The notes: generated from the letters alone by a model not told the origin. DNA of 32,498 nt from Paracoccaceae bacterium (GCA_026707935.1 JAPOVX010000227.1:1-32498); one strand, 5' to 3'. Shown: positions 1 through 9,264, counted from the first letter of the stretch. A program made the numbers and translations.

Positions 1-641
1 GCGGCGCCGACCGGTTGATCCGGTCGTTGTCGGCCGCGCCGGGATCGCGTCAGAAAAAACATGGCAGCAGGAAAGTTTCAACCCTTCGCGCGATCCATCA
101 AACGCTCGGAATGGAGAACGAATTCAGGTCAACCAACAAATTTGGCGTGCACCCTACTTAATGCTCAATGAGCAAGACGATTCCGCGCTGAGGAACTGCG
201 GTTGATGCGGGCCGCGCGCGCTTTGGACGCCTTGATTCTCTTGTGGTTTTCCCCGACCTTTGCGGGGATAGTCATGCCCGTGGACAAGGTTCCGGCCCCA
301 AAAGGCAACCAAGGGCGCCAAAGACGCACGTACACATCGCTTGCCAAAGTGAAACGGAAGAGTTGGCTTCGGAATCCATGGCCAAAGCCCGTCAATAGAC
401 GCAACGACAGAACCGTCGATTTGAATGAACGCCTTTACCGACGACCCGACAGGCGCGGGTAGTCTGATTTCCGGCCCGTTCCTGCCGTGGCTGCGTGAAT
501 AACCGGGGTCCCGGTGCTGATGAAGCGACACCGGGCGTTACGTCCTTGGCCCGGAATTGCCGGTGGCTGCTGCCTAAGGGATGAGGATCACGTCGAAGCG
601 CCCTGGCGTTTGAGTGCGAAAAGACATGTGTATTCAGAAGG
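1..641. other. Gene-poor stretch at window edge
   Basis: No recognisable gene. Frames on both strands give arginine/proline-rich translations with no family resemblance. Bases 9-25 form a small hairpin (GACCGG, loop TTGAT, CCGGTC) with no T-run after it. The short + frame at 425-502 (25 codons) has no ribosome binding site and I do not call it. The stretch lies downstream of the 3' end of the DUF899 gene and I see no convincing terminator for that gene in it. Confidence 0.6.
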
Positions 642-1244
642 CTAGTCGATGACGTTTTCCCCGCCGTCATCGAGTTGTTCCGGGCGCGTCCAGTAGCGAA
701 ACTGGGGAGTCCATGCGTCGCCGCCAAGGCCGGCAAGACCCAACAGGTTCCACATGGAGCAGTACAGGTCACCAGGTCCGAACACTGCGCTACTCCAGCG
801 AAAAACCCGGTCGTCGGAGCGCTTGTAGACGACCGCTCCCGGCATGTTGTCGACACCTGACATGACCGTCTGCTCGCTGATGTAGTCACCACCGCCGTGC
901 GACGCGAGGCGGAATCGCCAGTTGCGTGATCCGGCAAAATCACGCTGGAGCGCAGGTGGATCCCTGGACAGAAGCACGACAGCCATGGTCGACTCAAGAT
1001 GAGGGAGCAACCCGTTGAAGCCGTCGGCCCACAACGTGCAGTACCTGCATCCCTGGCCCATGTTGTGGATGGCAAGCAGCACGTCCCGCCCGCCGAACAG
1101 GTCGAGAAGCGAAACTTTACCCTCCAGCGTCTGGAATCTGTAGTCGGGTACGGGTACTGGTGTCAGCTTGCTGCGCGCCTCGTTCAGGGTCGTGGTAAGT
1201 TCAGCGATCTGTTTTTCGAGATCCGTAATGTCCTTGTCGGTCAT
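642..1244 (-). CDS. DUF899 family thioredoxin-like protein
   Basis: A 200-residue protein of the DUF899 family, thioredoxin/AhpC-fold proteins whose substrates are unknown. The N-terminal third starts with a short helical segment (residues 5-27, heptad-like leucines), followed by the entry to the thioredoxin-like fold. The family signature GQGCRYCTLWADG puts a CxxC pair at Cys66 and Cys69, as expected for a redox site. Later family stretches are the SRD motif in LLSRDPP, the GxGxY-like region near 115-120, and PGxVVYKR. No signal peptide is visible, so it is probably cytosolic. It is transcribed away from hppD with about 350 bases between them, and nothing in that gap shows shared control. 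The family call is firm. The cellular role is unknown, and a peroxide or disulfide reductase function would be inference only. Confidence 0.85.
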   Translation of the reverse strand: MTDKDITDLEKQIAELTTTLNEARSKLTPVPVPDYRFQTLEGKVSLLDLFGGRDVLLAIHNMGQGCRYCTLWADGFNGLLPHLESTMAVVLLSRDPPALQRDFAGSRNWRFRLASHGGGDYISEQTVMSGVDNMPGAVVYKRSDDRVFRWSSAVFGPGDLYCSMWNLLGLAGLGGDAWTPQFRYWTRPEQLDDGGENVID

Positions 1245-1596
1245 GGCGATTGCTTTCTGGTTGAGCGCAGTGGCCGGTCACTTGGCGCCACATGCCGTGC
1301 AGGACAGGAAATTCCGAACCGCTTCCCAAGTCAAGCGGTTCCGCGATTCCGCAGACAGCCGTGCAGGTGACCGGGCGAGTTCCTGGCCGAAACGAGACAG
1401 GCCGCCCGACACGTTGCCTTGACCTGTGATTGTTCATCGGTACGACCGATTGACATTTCACCTCTCACCATGCACTGGGGTCGTGACCAGACTGTGGTGC
1501 CCATGCTGGGCGCACCAACAGCCAGTCCCCGCGGGCCGGGATCTTGTTTTTTCGCGCGAAGGGCACGTGAGCGCGGACCAAAACAGGAGGACGACC
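1245..1596. other. Divergent intergenic region between DUF899 gene and hppD
   Basis: Promoter-bearing gap between two divergent genes. A perfect TTGACA lies at 1450-1455 on the + strand, but no acceptable -10 element follows at 16-18 bases, so I do not call a promoter. The reading frame of hppD stays open upstream to 1426, but that part has no family similarity. A run of six T at about 1546-1551 follows a short CCCGCGGG palindrome; it is too weak to call a terminator. Confidence 0.5.
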
Positions 1597-2703
1597 ATGG
1601 GTCCGTTTCCACATGATGCACCAAAAGCCAGGATTGACGCGGTCAATGTCGCGGGCACGGACGGGTTCGAGTTCGTGGAGTTCGCCCATCCGGACGCGGC
1701 CCGGCTTCACGAGTTGTTCACGATGATGGGTTACGTCGAGGTTGCCCGGCACAGGTCAAAGGACATCAGTCTCTACCGGCAGGGCGACATCAATTTCACG
1801 ATCAACAACGAACCCGATTGCCACGCTGCGGGCTTTGTCAAAACTCATGGACCCTGTGCGCCGGCGATGGCCTGGCGAGTCGTCGACGCCCGGCATGCAA
1901 TGAATTGCGCACTCGACTGCGGAGCCGAAGAATATACTGGCAGGGACAAGTCTCTTGACGTCCCGGCCGTAATCGGAATCGGCGGGTCTTTGCTGTATTT
2001 CGTCGAGACCTACGGCGAGCGCGGGTCGTGTTACGAGGCGGAATTCGAATGGACAGGCGTACGCGACCCCAGACCGCGCGGCGCCGGTTTCTACTATCTC
2101 GATCACTTGACGCACAACGTGGTGCGCGGAAACATGAGCACCTGGTACGACTTCTATGCCAGGGCATTCAACTTCCGCGAAATCCGCTTTTTCGACATCA
2201 AGGGCAAACAGACCGGCCTCTTCTCGCGCGCGCTGACATCGCCCGACGGCAAGATCCGCATTCCGATCAACGAAAGCGCGGACGATCGCAGCCAGATCGA
2301 GGAATATCTGCGTGAATACAAGGGCGAAGGCATCCAGCACATTGCCGTGGCCACGGAAGACATCTACGAGTCGATTGACCGGATCTCCGGCAACGGGATC
2401 GAGTTCATGCCTCCCCCGCCCGGGACCTACTACGCCATGTCACACGCCCGCGTCGAGGGGCATGAAGAGCCGATCGACCGGATGATGAAACACGGGGTCC
2501 TGATAGACGGCGAAGGCGTCGTGAATGGAGGCGAAACCCGGGTACTCCTGCAGATCTTCTCGAAAACCCTGGTCGGACCGATCTTTTTCGAGTTCATCCA
2601 GCGCAAGGGCGACGATGGATTCGGCGAAGGCAATTTCAGGGCACTGTTCGAATCAATCGAGGCGGACCAGATCGAACGGGGCGTCCTCGGCACCGATCAG
2701 TAA
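1597..2703 (+). CDS. hppD: 4-hydroxyphenylpyruvate dioxygenase
   Basis: Fe(II)-dependent, cytosolic enzyme that converts 4-hydroxyphenylpyruvate to homogentisate in tyrosine catabolism. The 368-residue product matches the usual 355-370. It has the two-VOC-domain layout with the three iron ligands in place: His170 (in DHLTHNV), His248 (in GIQHIAVATEDI) and Glu332 (in FFEFIQRKG). The family C-terminus GEGNFRALFESIE follows directly. The frame stays open 171 bases further upstream, but I chose the ATG at 1597 because AGGAGG lies 6 bases before it and the sequence upstream is not HPPD-like. The other homogentisate-pathway genes (hmgA, fahA, maiA) are not in the window, so it appears to be a single-gene unit. 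A hairpin follows the stop codon at once. Confidence 0.96.
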   Translation: MGPFPHDAPKARIDAVNVAGTDGFEFVEFAHPDAARLHELFTMMGYVEVARHRSKDISLYRQGDINFTINNEPDCHAAGFVKTHGPCAPAMAWRVVDARHAMNCALDCGAEEYTGRDKSLDVPAVIGIGGSLLYFVETYGERGSCYEAEFEWTGVRDPRPRGAGFYYLDHLTHNVVRGNMSTWYDFYARAFNFREIRFFDIKGKQTGLFSRALTSPDGKIRIPINESADDRSQIEEYLREYKGEGIQHIAVATEDIYESIDRISGNGIEFMPPPPGTYYAMSHARVEGHEEPIDRMMKHGVLIDGEGVVNGGETRVLLQIFSKTLVGPIFFEFIQRKGDDGFGEGNFRALFESIEADQIERGVLGTDQ

Positions 2704-2705
2704 GC

Positions 2706-2724
2706 CGGCCGTCGAAAACGGCCG
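2706..2724 (+). terminator. Hairpin after hppD
   Basis: A 7-bp perfect stem (CGGCCGT at 2706-2712, ACGGCCG at 2718-2724) with a CGAAA loop, two bases after the hppD stop codon. There is no T-run after it on either strand. It may be a weak or Rho-assisted terminator or an mRNA-stabilising 3' end. It lies between two convergent genes (hppD and purH). Confidence 0.4.
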
Positions 2725-2806
2725 TCAATGTCAGCGTGCCGATCGTGGAGACCGGGCATCCGGCAAGCGGGACGGCAGCCCGTCTCACGGTTTCCGCCCG
2801 GCGGCT

Positions 2807-4435
2807 TCAATGGCTGAATTGCCGGATTCCCGTGAACATCATTGCGATCCCGGCGTCGTTCGCCGCCTGAATGACCTCGGAATCGCCACGGGAGCCGCCG
2901 GGTTGAATGAGCGCGGTGACACCGGCAGCCGTCATTTGGGAGATTGCGTCGGGGAATGGCAGGAAAGCGTCCGACGCCGCCACCAGCCCCCGACCGGTAC
3001 CGTCGCCCTCTCCCGTTGAGAACCGGTCCCTGGACTTCAAGCCGGCGATCCGGGCGCTGTCCACGCGGCTCATCTGGCCTGCTCCAATCCCCAAGGTTGT
3101 CCGGTCCCGGCAATAGATGACGGCATTGGACGTGACATGTTTGACCACCCGCCAGGCAAACAACATGTCCCTGACCTCGTCATCGGACGGATGCCTTTCG
3201 CTGACTGTCGTGACGTCGTCAAGACCAGGGGAATCCCCGCCGGAGTCCTGCAGGAGGAAACCGCCCACGATCGGCCGCATCAGTTCGCGAGGGCGCAAGT
3301 GGTCGGGAATCGGATCAACTTCCAGGAGCCTGAGGTTGGTCCTGTTCTCGAGGGTCTTTGCCGCGCGGCGGTCGATGGACGGGGCGGAAACGACCTCGGT
3401 AAACACGCTGGAAATCGCCTTGGAGACGTCCTTCGTCAGCCTGGCATTGAAACAGACAATTCCGCCAAAGGCGGAGTCGGGATCACAGTCCAGCGCGGCA
3501 AGATACGCATCCAGGACCGTTGACCTGCACGCGACCCCGCATGGATTGCCGTGCTTGATAATGACGCAGGCCGCACCGTCGATGTCCGGGCGAAACTCCG
3601 AAATCAGTCCGAGGCCGGCGTCGAGGTCACAGTAATTGTTGTATGAAAGCTCCTTGCCCTGGAGCTGTCTGGCGGAGACCGGCCCGGGCCGTCCCGAGCC
3701 GTCCGAATAGAGGGCCGCTCCCTGGTGCGGGTTTTCCCCGTAACGGAGTGTTCGCACGAAATGGCCGGCTACGGTCCGCGTCCGGCGCGGCGTCGTCACG
3801 CCGGTCCGCGAGGCCATCCAGTCTGCGACGGCCGCGTCATATGAAGCCGTTCTCGAAAAGGCGATCTCGGCCATTTCGCGGCGGAACGCGAGGCGGGTCC
3901 CCCCACCGGTCAGCTCCATTTCCTCGATCAGTTTACGATAGTCGTCGATGTCGGCGATCGCGCAAACATGCGCATGGTTCTTTGCTGCCGCCCGGATCAT
4001 TGCCGGTCCGCCAATGTCGATGTTCTCGATGCAGGACTCGGGGCCCGCGTCGCCGGCAACGGTCGATTCAAAAGGGTAGAGATTCACGACCAGGAGTTGC
4101 ACGGACTCGATTCCGTGCTCCGCCATCGCTCGCACGTGAGTGCTGTCGCCGGGGTCGGCAAGCAAACCGCCATGGACTCCCGGATGAAGTGTCTTGACCC
4201 GTCCATCCATGATTTCCGGGTGTCCGGTCAGATCCGAAACTTCCCGGACTTCCGCCCCGGTCTGCCGAATTGCCGAAGCCGTTGCGCCGGTCGAGACGAT
4301 TTCGACACCGAACCGTCCGAGGACCGGGACAAGGTCGTCAAGTCCCGACTTGTCTGAAACCGAAATCAACGCCCGGCGTATACGGACAACGTCGTTCGGC
4401 GTGTTTCTTGCCCGTGACCTCGTTCTCGTCGCCAT
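2807..4435 (-). CDS. purH: Bifunctional AICAR formyltransferase / IMP cyclohydrolase
   Basis: Catalyses the last two steps of purine synthesis: formylation of AICAR with 10-formyl-THF, then ring closure to IMP. The 542-residue product is close to the family norm of 510-535, with a short basic N-terminal tail. The MGS-like cyclohydrolase domain begins near residue 18 (RRALISVSDKSG) and includes KTLHPGVHGGLL. The transformylase domain contains RYGENPHQ, GKELSYNNYCDLDA and the catalytic Lys294-His295 pair in IIKHGNPCG. The C-terminus ends in the conserved GIAMMFTGIRQFSH-type tail. The frame continues upstream to 4549, but I chose ATG 4435 because GGAAGG precedes it by 6 bases and the upstream residues are not PurH-like. 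It lies 114 bases behind the heparinase-like gene on the same strand, probably one transcript. Confidence 0.97.
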   Translation of the reverse strand: MATRTRSRARNTPNDVVRIRRALISVSDKSGLDDLVPVLGRFGVEIVSTGATASAIRQTGAEVREVSDLTGHPEIMDGRVKTLHPGVHGGLLADPGDSTHVRAMAEHGIESVQLLVVNLYPFESTVAGDAGPESCIENIDIGGPAMIRAAAKNHAHVCAIADIDDYRKLIEEMELTGGGTRLAFRREMAEIAFSRTASYDAAVADWMASRTGVTTPRRTRTVAGHFVRTLRYGENPHQGAALYSDGSGRPGPVSARQLQGKELSYNNYCDLDAGLGLISEFRPDIDGAACVIIKHGNPCGVACRSTVLDAYLAALDCDPDSAFGGIVCFNARLTKDVSKAISSVFTEVVSAPSIDRRAAKTLENRTNLRLLEVDPIPDHLRPRELMRPIVGGFLLQDSGGDSPGLDDVTTVSERHPSDDEVRDMLFAWRVVKHVTSNAVIYCRDRTTLGIGAGQMSRVDSARIAGLKSRDRFSTGEGDGTGRGLVAASDAFLPFPDAISQMTAAGVTALIQPGGSRGDSEVIQAANDAGIAMMFTGIRQFSH

Positions 4436-4549
4436 GTGTCGCCTTCCGCCCATTGTTGTCCACCAGCCTCGAAACGGCATGTCGGTGTCATTGCAATCTT
4501 GCCGCCGGTGCAACTGTTGTCGCCAGCAAGGGAAATTCTGGTCGTGCAA

Positions 4550-6238
4550 TCAGATCAGGGACCTGCCCCTGTCAACGCACACGAACGACCACCGGACGAG
4601 GCTTTCAGGATGCTGAATCCGTGATGACACCACGATTCGGGTCGTGGAGACCAGTTCATTGCGATCCAATTCCATCACCGTTGCGGGAAGGAGTGCCAGG
4701 GCGCCACTGCTTATCCCGAATTCCCATGTCTCGCCATTCGGCAGCACGAGATGAACGACACTGTCATCGCTGTCAACGCGGACCGTGACGTCCGGATGGA
4801 CACAGAACCCGATCAGAACGGTAATTCCCGGCTCTCCTTTCGGGCGAGCCCCTGACCTTCGTCCGCTCCGACTCACGGGCATGTCCGGATGGAGCCGATC
4901 CTCGCCCCGGAAAGCAAATCCGTTTTCCGTCAATTCGACCCGCCGGGAATGGACGACACCAAATCTGCCCGCGTATCCGTCGTGGTGGGCCTGAAGTGCC
5001 GATCCGTGGTGATTGAACCCGGTTTTCGCGGTGACGGTTCTCGGCGGATCAGGCCTGATTGGAGGTGCGTCGAGAGGGTAGAGGCCTTCTGCAATCCAGA
5101 GCGTATTGTGTGCCGCCGGCGACCTGGCGAATTCCTCGCTATCGGCGTCATCCAGTATGGCCGGCCCTGCATTGATCAGCAGGGGACTCCGGCCGGATGT
5201 GAACTCGAATGCCAGCGTCGAGGAAAAAGCCGCCTCCCCGTGCACCGATTCCGGCCAGGTTCCGGTGTCCATTACGAGGACCGCAGCGCCATTGGTCATC
5301 CTGGTGAATCCCATTGACGAAGTCTTGTCATCAGCCGGGTCATGACCGAGTTCCGCGATGGTGTGGTCGATCAGGGCAGTGGACCCCGCATCCCCTCCGT
5401 GAAACCGCGCGAGCGCACCATTCCCGAGCCGAAGTTTCCTCACGGCGCCTGCTGCCCGGTGCATCGCATCGAGATGAAGTTGCGAGGGTTCAAGGCCGCA
5501 GGCCCTGATCGCGTCGGCCGCCCAGGACATGAAAATGAGTGCTTGGGAGAGCTGCTGCGGATTCCTTGATCGCAGACCGCCGTCCGGGCCCATGTTTCGC
5601 GAAATCCAGGAAGTGACCCAACCCGATGCACGGACCGCCAGCGTCGGGCGAAGGTCGATCGCGGCGATTCCGTAGATCAAGCCCGTCAACGCCTCGAGGG
5701 CGGGCAGGCCGTCCGGCGAAGAACGTGCCCGCCTGTTCAGGAACCAGATCTGGCGGGTCAGCGATGACTCGAATCCGTCGATTTCCTCGGGGTCCATCGT
5801 TGCAGTGAGAAAGTCGAAATGATTCAGCCAGCGCACGATTCGCTGCCCGGTCATCGCAGGCGTCCAGCTCCAGACATGGTCTCCCTGCCCGAATCGTTCG
5901 ATCCACTCGAGCGTCCAGTCCAATGCAAGCGATCGTGAGCGGATCGATCCTTCCGAGGCGAAATCATCAAGCCAGCCAAAGCCGTGCAGGAGATCGAAAC
6001 GCGGTGACGACGCGAATTTCAGGTTCCAGATCGAATTGTCCGGAATCAGGACTTCCCGGCCCGAGAGCAAGAACCGGCCTGAAGCCAGTTCGGTACCGAG
6101 AACCGGGTTCCCCGCAGGCTTGGGCGAGGGGCGAAACCGTGTGACGGATGCGGGCGGATAGCGTCGGGATTTGCGGATTGCTCCCCTGTCGCCTGCTGCA
6201 CGGAGCCGGATCCCCAGTCTTGTCAGAAATGATGCCAT
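4550..6238 (-). CDS. Heparinase II/III family protein
   Basis: A 562-residue protein of the heparinase II/III-like family found beside purH and rsmB in many alphaproteobacteria. The N-terminal half (about 50-330) is the helical alpha/alpha-toroid part, with WNLKFASSPRFDLLHGFGWLDD and the tryptophan-rich DHVWSWTPAMTGQRIVRWL. The C-terminal half is the beta-sandwich part with the family motif SPAAHNTLW near residue 380, followed by a histidine-bearing HHGSALQAHHDGY stretch. Family members in this locus have no proven substrate, so lyase activity on an acidic polysaccharide is inference. There is no classical signal peptide. The start follows directly after a stop codon of an unrelated frame (TGA|ATG on the - strand) and lacks a clear ribosome binding site, so a start further inside is possible. 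It probably shares a transcript with purH. Confidence 0.88.
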   Translation of the reverse strand: MASFLTRLGIRLRAAGDRGAIRKSRRYPPASVTRFRPSPKPAGNPVLGTELASGRFLLSGREVLIPDNSIWNLKFASSPRFDLLHGFGWLDDFASEGSIRSRSLALDWTLEWIERFGQGDHVWSWTPAMTGQRIVRWLNHFDFLTATMDPEEIDGFESSLTRQIWFLNRRARSSPDGLPALEALTGLIYGIAAIDLRPTLAVRASGWVTSWISRNMGPDGGLRSRNPQQLSQALIFMSWAADAIRACGLEPSQLHLDAMHRAAGAVRKLRLGNGALARFHGGDAGSTALIDHTIAELGHDPADDKTSSMGFTRMTNGAAVLVMDTGTWPESVHGEAAFSSTLAFEFTSGRSPLLINAGPAILDDADSEEFARSPAAHNTLWIAEGLYPLDAPPIRPDPPRTVTAKTGFNHHGSALQAHHDGYAGRFGVVHSRRVELTENGFAFRGEDRLHPDMPVSRSGRRSGARPKGEPGITVLIGFCVHPDVTVRVDSDDSVVHLVLPNGETWEFGISSGALALLPATVMELDRNELVSTTRIVVSSRIQHPESLVRWSFVCVDRGRSLI

Positions 6239-6661
6239 TCAGGCCGGACCATGAATTGGTTCGAGTTGAGAAAGGATTTGGCGGCTGAACCTGGCGGGTG
6301 CATCCCGTTTTCGCGATTTCGGCGGACTTGCAGGGGGTTGACTCGCTTCGCCGGTTTCCATCCATCCCGTGTGGAATTGTCGAATGTTTTCCTTTTTTGC
6401 GATATTCGGCAAGCGGAACTGGTTCCCTGTGCAAGACTGCGTCAAACTGCGCACTGAGGTTGTGCGGGTGTCAAGGGGCACCAGATGGAGATTTGATGCC
6501 GGGTTGCAGTCGGATCTGCTGACGGCGACCCAACCGGGGACGACTGGTGATGACATGGATTTTTTCCGGTGCCGCCAAATTCGCATGAATGTTCGCTTTT
6601 TACTCCGGATGAGAATTCAGTAACTTGGGTCGGCTCGGACCCGAGAACAGGAAGAATCGTG
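6239..6661. other. Divergent gap between heparinase-like gene and sulfotransferase
   Basis: Looks richer in A+T than its surroundings, with several T-runs (for example TTTTTT near 6392 and 6563). A - strand frame of 115 codons (6239-6586) ends exactly at the heparinase-like start, but its translation resembles no family and I do not call it a gene. It probably holds the promoters of both flanking genes; no -35/-10 pair is good enough to mark. Confidence 0.5.
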
Positions 6662-7468
6662 ATGAGATCGACCAAAGTTTCTGCAACCATTCTTTCGCAA
6701 CCTGTCGTTGCGACCGGGCGCGGGGGCAGCGGGACCCGGCTTCTGTCCATGCTGCTGCAAGAACACGGAGTGTTTCTGGGAAACCGTTTGAATGGCTCCG
6801 AAGATTCCATTGAATGGATCGGAGTACAATATGAATCCGCCGCCAGGAAGCTCACGGATGGCGCACCCGAGCGCGGGTGTTGGAACGAGGCATTGTCAGG
6901 GTGCGCAGAGAAGATTCTCCAAAGGGGCCAATGGAAGGAAGGCCAGCTCTGGGGATGGAAGCTTCCGGAGACGATGTTGATACTGCCGGAAGTCGTCCAG
7001 GCGTTTCCGAACGCCAGGATCGTCCACCTGGTGCGCCATCCGGTAGATACCTGCCTAAGGAGCACTCATGTGACATCGCGAACAGACATCCCTGTCGGTG
7101 CGGCGACACTTCATGCCGCTTACTCGAGGCTGGGTTGGCGCAGGGATCCAGGCGATGATGACGATTACATCCGCAATTCGGCCTCCTGGGTTTTTCAGGT
7201 ACAAGGGGCCATTCAGTTTGGCAGGGAACTGGGCTCAAGTCGATACCTGGAAATTCGGTTCGAGGATCTGTGCGCTGACGCACAAGCCGTATCGGATGCA
7301 ATTGCCCGTTTTCTCGACATTCCTGAAACCGAAAGCGCTGTCGGGGGGATCATTGATAACACGCGTCGTCGCTATTGGGCGGAAGGCGACAAAAGAGCCC
7401 TCGAAGTTTGGTCAATTTGCGGCGAAATCGGGAAAACGTTGGGCTACGACCTGAAGTGGACCGGATAA
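6662..7468 (+). CDS. Sulfotransferase family protein
   Basis: A 268-residue PAPS-dependent sulfotransferase-fold protein. The 5'-phosphosulfate loop is VVATGRGGSGTRLLSMLL (about residues 15-32, a P-loop-like GRGGSGT). The 3'-phosphate-binding block is IVHLVRHPVDTCLRS (120-134), with Arg125 and Ser134 in the expected places. WGWKLPET (97-104) and YLEIRFEDLC are also typical of the family. I chose the ATG at 6662 because AGGAAG lies 7 bases upstream. The frame is open to 6569, but that part is not similar to the family. No signal peptide or membrane segment is seen, so the enzyme is probably cytosolic. The acceptor is unknown; a glycan or lipid is possible. It is the only + strand gene inside the otherwise - strand rsmB/heparinase/purH run, which suggests insertion. 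Confidence 0.85.
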   Translation: MRSTKVSATILSQPVVATGRGGSGTRLLSMLLQEHGVFLGNRLNGSEDSIEWIGVQYESAARKLTDGAPERGCWNEALSGCAEKILQRGQWKEGQLWGWKLPETMLILPEVVQAFPNARIVHLVRHPVDTCLRSTHVTSRTDIPVGAATLHAAYSRLGWRRDPGDDDDYIRNSASWVFQVQGAIQFGRELGSSRYLEIRFEDLCADAQAVSDAIARFLDIPETESAVGGIIDNTRRRYWAEGDKRALEVWSICGEIGKTLGYDLKWTG

Positions 7469-7845
7469 AGAAATGTCAAAGCGAGGAAAGCGTCACAGCC
7501 TTGCCGGCAGTGGACGGAACCGCCGGTCCGGCGGCTTCGGCACGTATCTCGAGGCGCTTGGCAAATCCGCGCCGTGTCATCGCACTACCGGATGCGTTGA
7601 TGAACAGGTGCGGATTGACCGCGTTCTCCGGCCGCGCAACGCGTCGCTCGTATTCTCCCGCAGTGGTTGGTTCTGACCACCCTCCAAGAACACCAGTTCA
7701 AGATCATGAGCAACCGCCGTCGTATTCGTTCGCTCGCCCCGGGGAAGCGCCAAAAGAGAGAGTCGCCCGGAACGCGGTTTTCATGCGAGCTCATTGACAA
7801 CCCGGCCAGGGTCCTGCGGCGTGGCCTTGCGCATGCGTTTCCGTT
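7469..7845. other. Intergenic gap between sulfotransferase gene and rsmB
   Basis: Convergent gap. It contains a strong GC palindrome, CCGCCGG T CCGGCGG, at about 7521-7535, roughly 50 bases past the sulfotransferase stop codon. No T-run follows, so terminator function is uncertain. Open frames in this gap on both strands give arginine-rich translations with no recognised family. I see no gene here. Confidence 0.5.
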
Positions 7846-9153
7846 TCAGCGAAGACGGCGAAATCTCGCGATGAAAAACCCGTCCATTCCACCGCGTTTC
7901 TCCCAGTAATCAGGCCGTGTACGCAGCGCGCCGGTCGGGAGCATCCAATCCTCCGGGACTCCTGGCAGGGTGTCAAACGGGGATTCGATGACCCAGCCGG
8001 CATGGCGGTGAAGAAATCGGTCTGCCTGCTCCTCGCCTTCGGCGGAAAACAGCGAGCACGTGCTCATGACCAGCCGCCCGCCGGGGCTGACCCAGCCGGC
8101 GGCCCGATCCAGGAGTTCGGCTTGCAGGGAGACCAGGTCGTCGATCCGGTCAAGATCGCGGATGAATTGAAGTTCGGGGTGACGGCGCATGGTTCCCGTT
8201 GCCGTGCATGGCGGATCGATCAGGACCACGTCGAATTGCGAGTCCGGATCCCATGTCAGCGCGTCTGCGGCAATGGTTCTGGCCGCGAGACCGGTGCGGC
8301 GAAGATTGGCCTTGAGCCTGCGAAGCCTGGACGGCGACTTGTCAACTGCGGTCAGTATCGCGCCGGCCGCGGCAAGCTGCATGGTCTTGCCGCCCGGAGC
8401 CGCGCAGACGTCGAGCACCCTGTTGCCGCGAACCGGTCCGAGGCAGGGGACGGCAAGTGCGGCAGCGGCGTCCTGAACCCACCAGAGACCTTCATCGTAT
8501 CCGGGAAGTCCGGAAACCTGTCCCTGTGGCGAACTGATGCGCAGTGTCCCGGTCGGGAGAACCACGGCACCCAGGCTTTCGGCCAGGTCGGGCCGGGCAT
8601 CGCGGTCGCGCGGTGTCAGGTCGAGTGGCGCGGGCCGGGCATGGGCGCGTTCTATTCTCGAGACCGCGTCCTGGCCCAGCCTGTCGTCAATCTCGCGGAA
8701 GAGAGGGCTGGGAAGCGCGTTTGGCCGAAGCCGGCCCGTCGGTGCGATCACGTCTCGGTCCCTGGCCATTCTCCTCCCGACGGCATTGACCATGCCGTGA
8801 TGACCGGAGACGGCGGAAACCCGTCGCGACAACTCGACGCCGCAGTCCACGGCAGCGTACCCCTGGGTCTTGCCGAGGAGAATTTCGGCAGCGACGATCT
8901 TGAGGATGAGATGGATCTTCAACGGGGGCCTGCGCTTGAGATATGGGGAAAGGACCTCGTCCAGCGAATCGCTACGGCGGAGAACCGAGTGGGCAAGGCG
9001 TTTGGCCGCGGCCCTTTCGGCCGGGTCAAGGTTCCGCCCGGCCCGCGCCCGCGAGTCGTCTGCCAGCATCCGCCTGTCCCTAAACACGCGAAGCAGATGG
9101 TCGAGGGCCGCGGCGCGTTCGGCAATTCCGGGTTTCACAGGGCGTCCGGTCAT
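7846..9153 (-). CDS. rsmB: 16S rRNA (cytosine-967-C5)-methyltransferase
   Basis: SAM-dependent rRNA methyltransferase of the RsmB/NOP2 family, 435 residues (typical 420-450). The N-terminal NusB-like RNA-binding domain covers about 10-140. The Rossmann methyltransferase domain contains motif I VLDVCAAPGGKT (246-257), the acidic DKS at 271, motif IV DPPCTATG (313-320, release Cys316) and motif VI TCSL with the nucleophile Cys366. RRHPELQFIRD follows motif IV as in RsmB. Motif IV reads DPPC-T where most members have D(A/V)PCS. AAGG lies 8 bases before the ATG. The gene is divergent from the SDHAF4-type gene. In many alphaproteobacteria it leads straight into the heparinase-like gene and purH; here the sulfotransferase gene and two gaps intervene. 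Confidence 0.95.
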   Translation of the reverse strand: MTGRPVKPGIAERAAALDHLLRVFRDRRMLADDSRARAGRNLDPAERAAAKRLAHSVLRRSDSLDEVLSPYLKRRPPLKIHLILKIVAAEILLGKTQGYAAVDCGVELSRRVSAVSGHHGMVNAVGRRMARDRDVIAPTGRLRPNALPSPLFREIDDRLGQDAVSRIERAHARPAPLDLTPRDRDARPDLAESLGAVVLPTGTLRISSPQGQVSGLPGYDEGLWWVQDAAAALAVPCLGPVRGNRVLDVCAAPGGKTMQLAAAGAILTAVDKSPSRLRRLKANLRRTGLAARTIAADALTWDPDSQFDVVLIDPPCTATGTMRRHPELQFIRDLDRIDDLVSLQAELLDRAAGWVSPGGRLVMSTCSLFSAEGEEQADRFLHRHAGWVIESPFDTLPGVPEDWMLPTGALRTRPDYWEKRGGMDGFFIARFRRLR

Positions 9154-9264
9154 TGGTAAACCTTGCTGACGCGATCGGTGCGGTTAAGAAACCGGCAGCA
9201 GCGTGTTTCCGCTCTTTCCGTCAGGTCAAACCGCATCGTTGACGCAGACACCGGGAGTCCTTGC

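Noticed and set aside
1450-1478. TTGACA as hppD promoter
   Set aside because: No -10-like hexamer at 16-18 bases downstream.
1426-1596. 57-residue N-terminal extension of hppD
   Set aside because: Unlike any HPPD, and AGGAGG marks the start at 1597.
6239-6586. 115-codon - strand frame directly before the heparinase-like gene
   Set aside because: No family resemblance and no start signal; more likely the 5' untranslated region.
8002-9159. 385-codon + strand frame opposite rsmB
   Set aside because: Antisense shadow of rsmB, whose motifs are all intact on the other strand.
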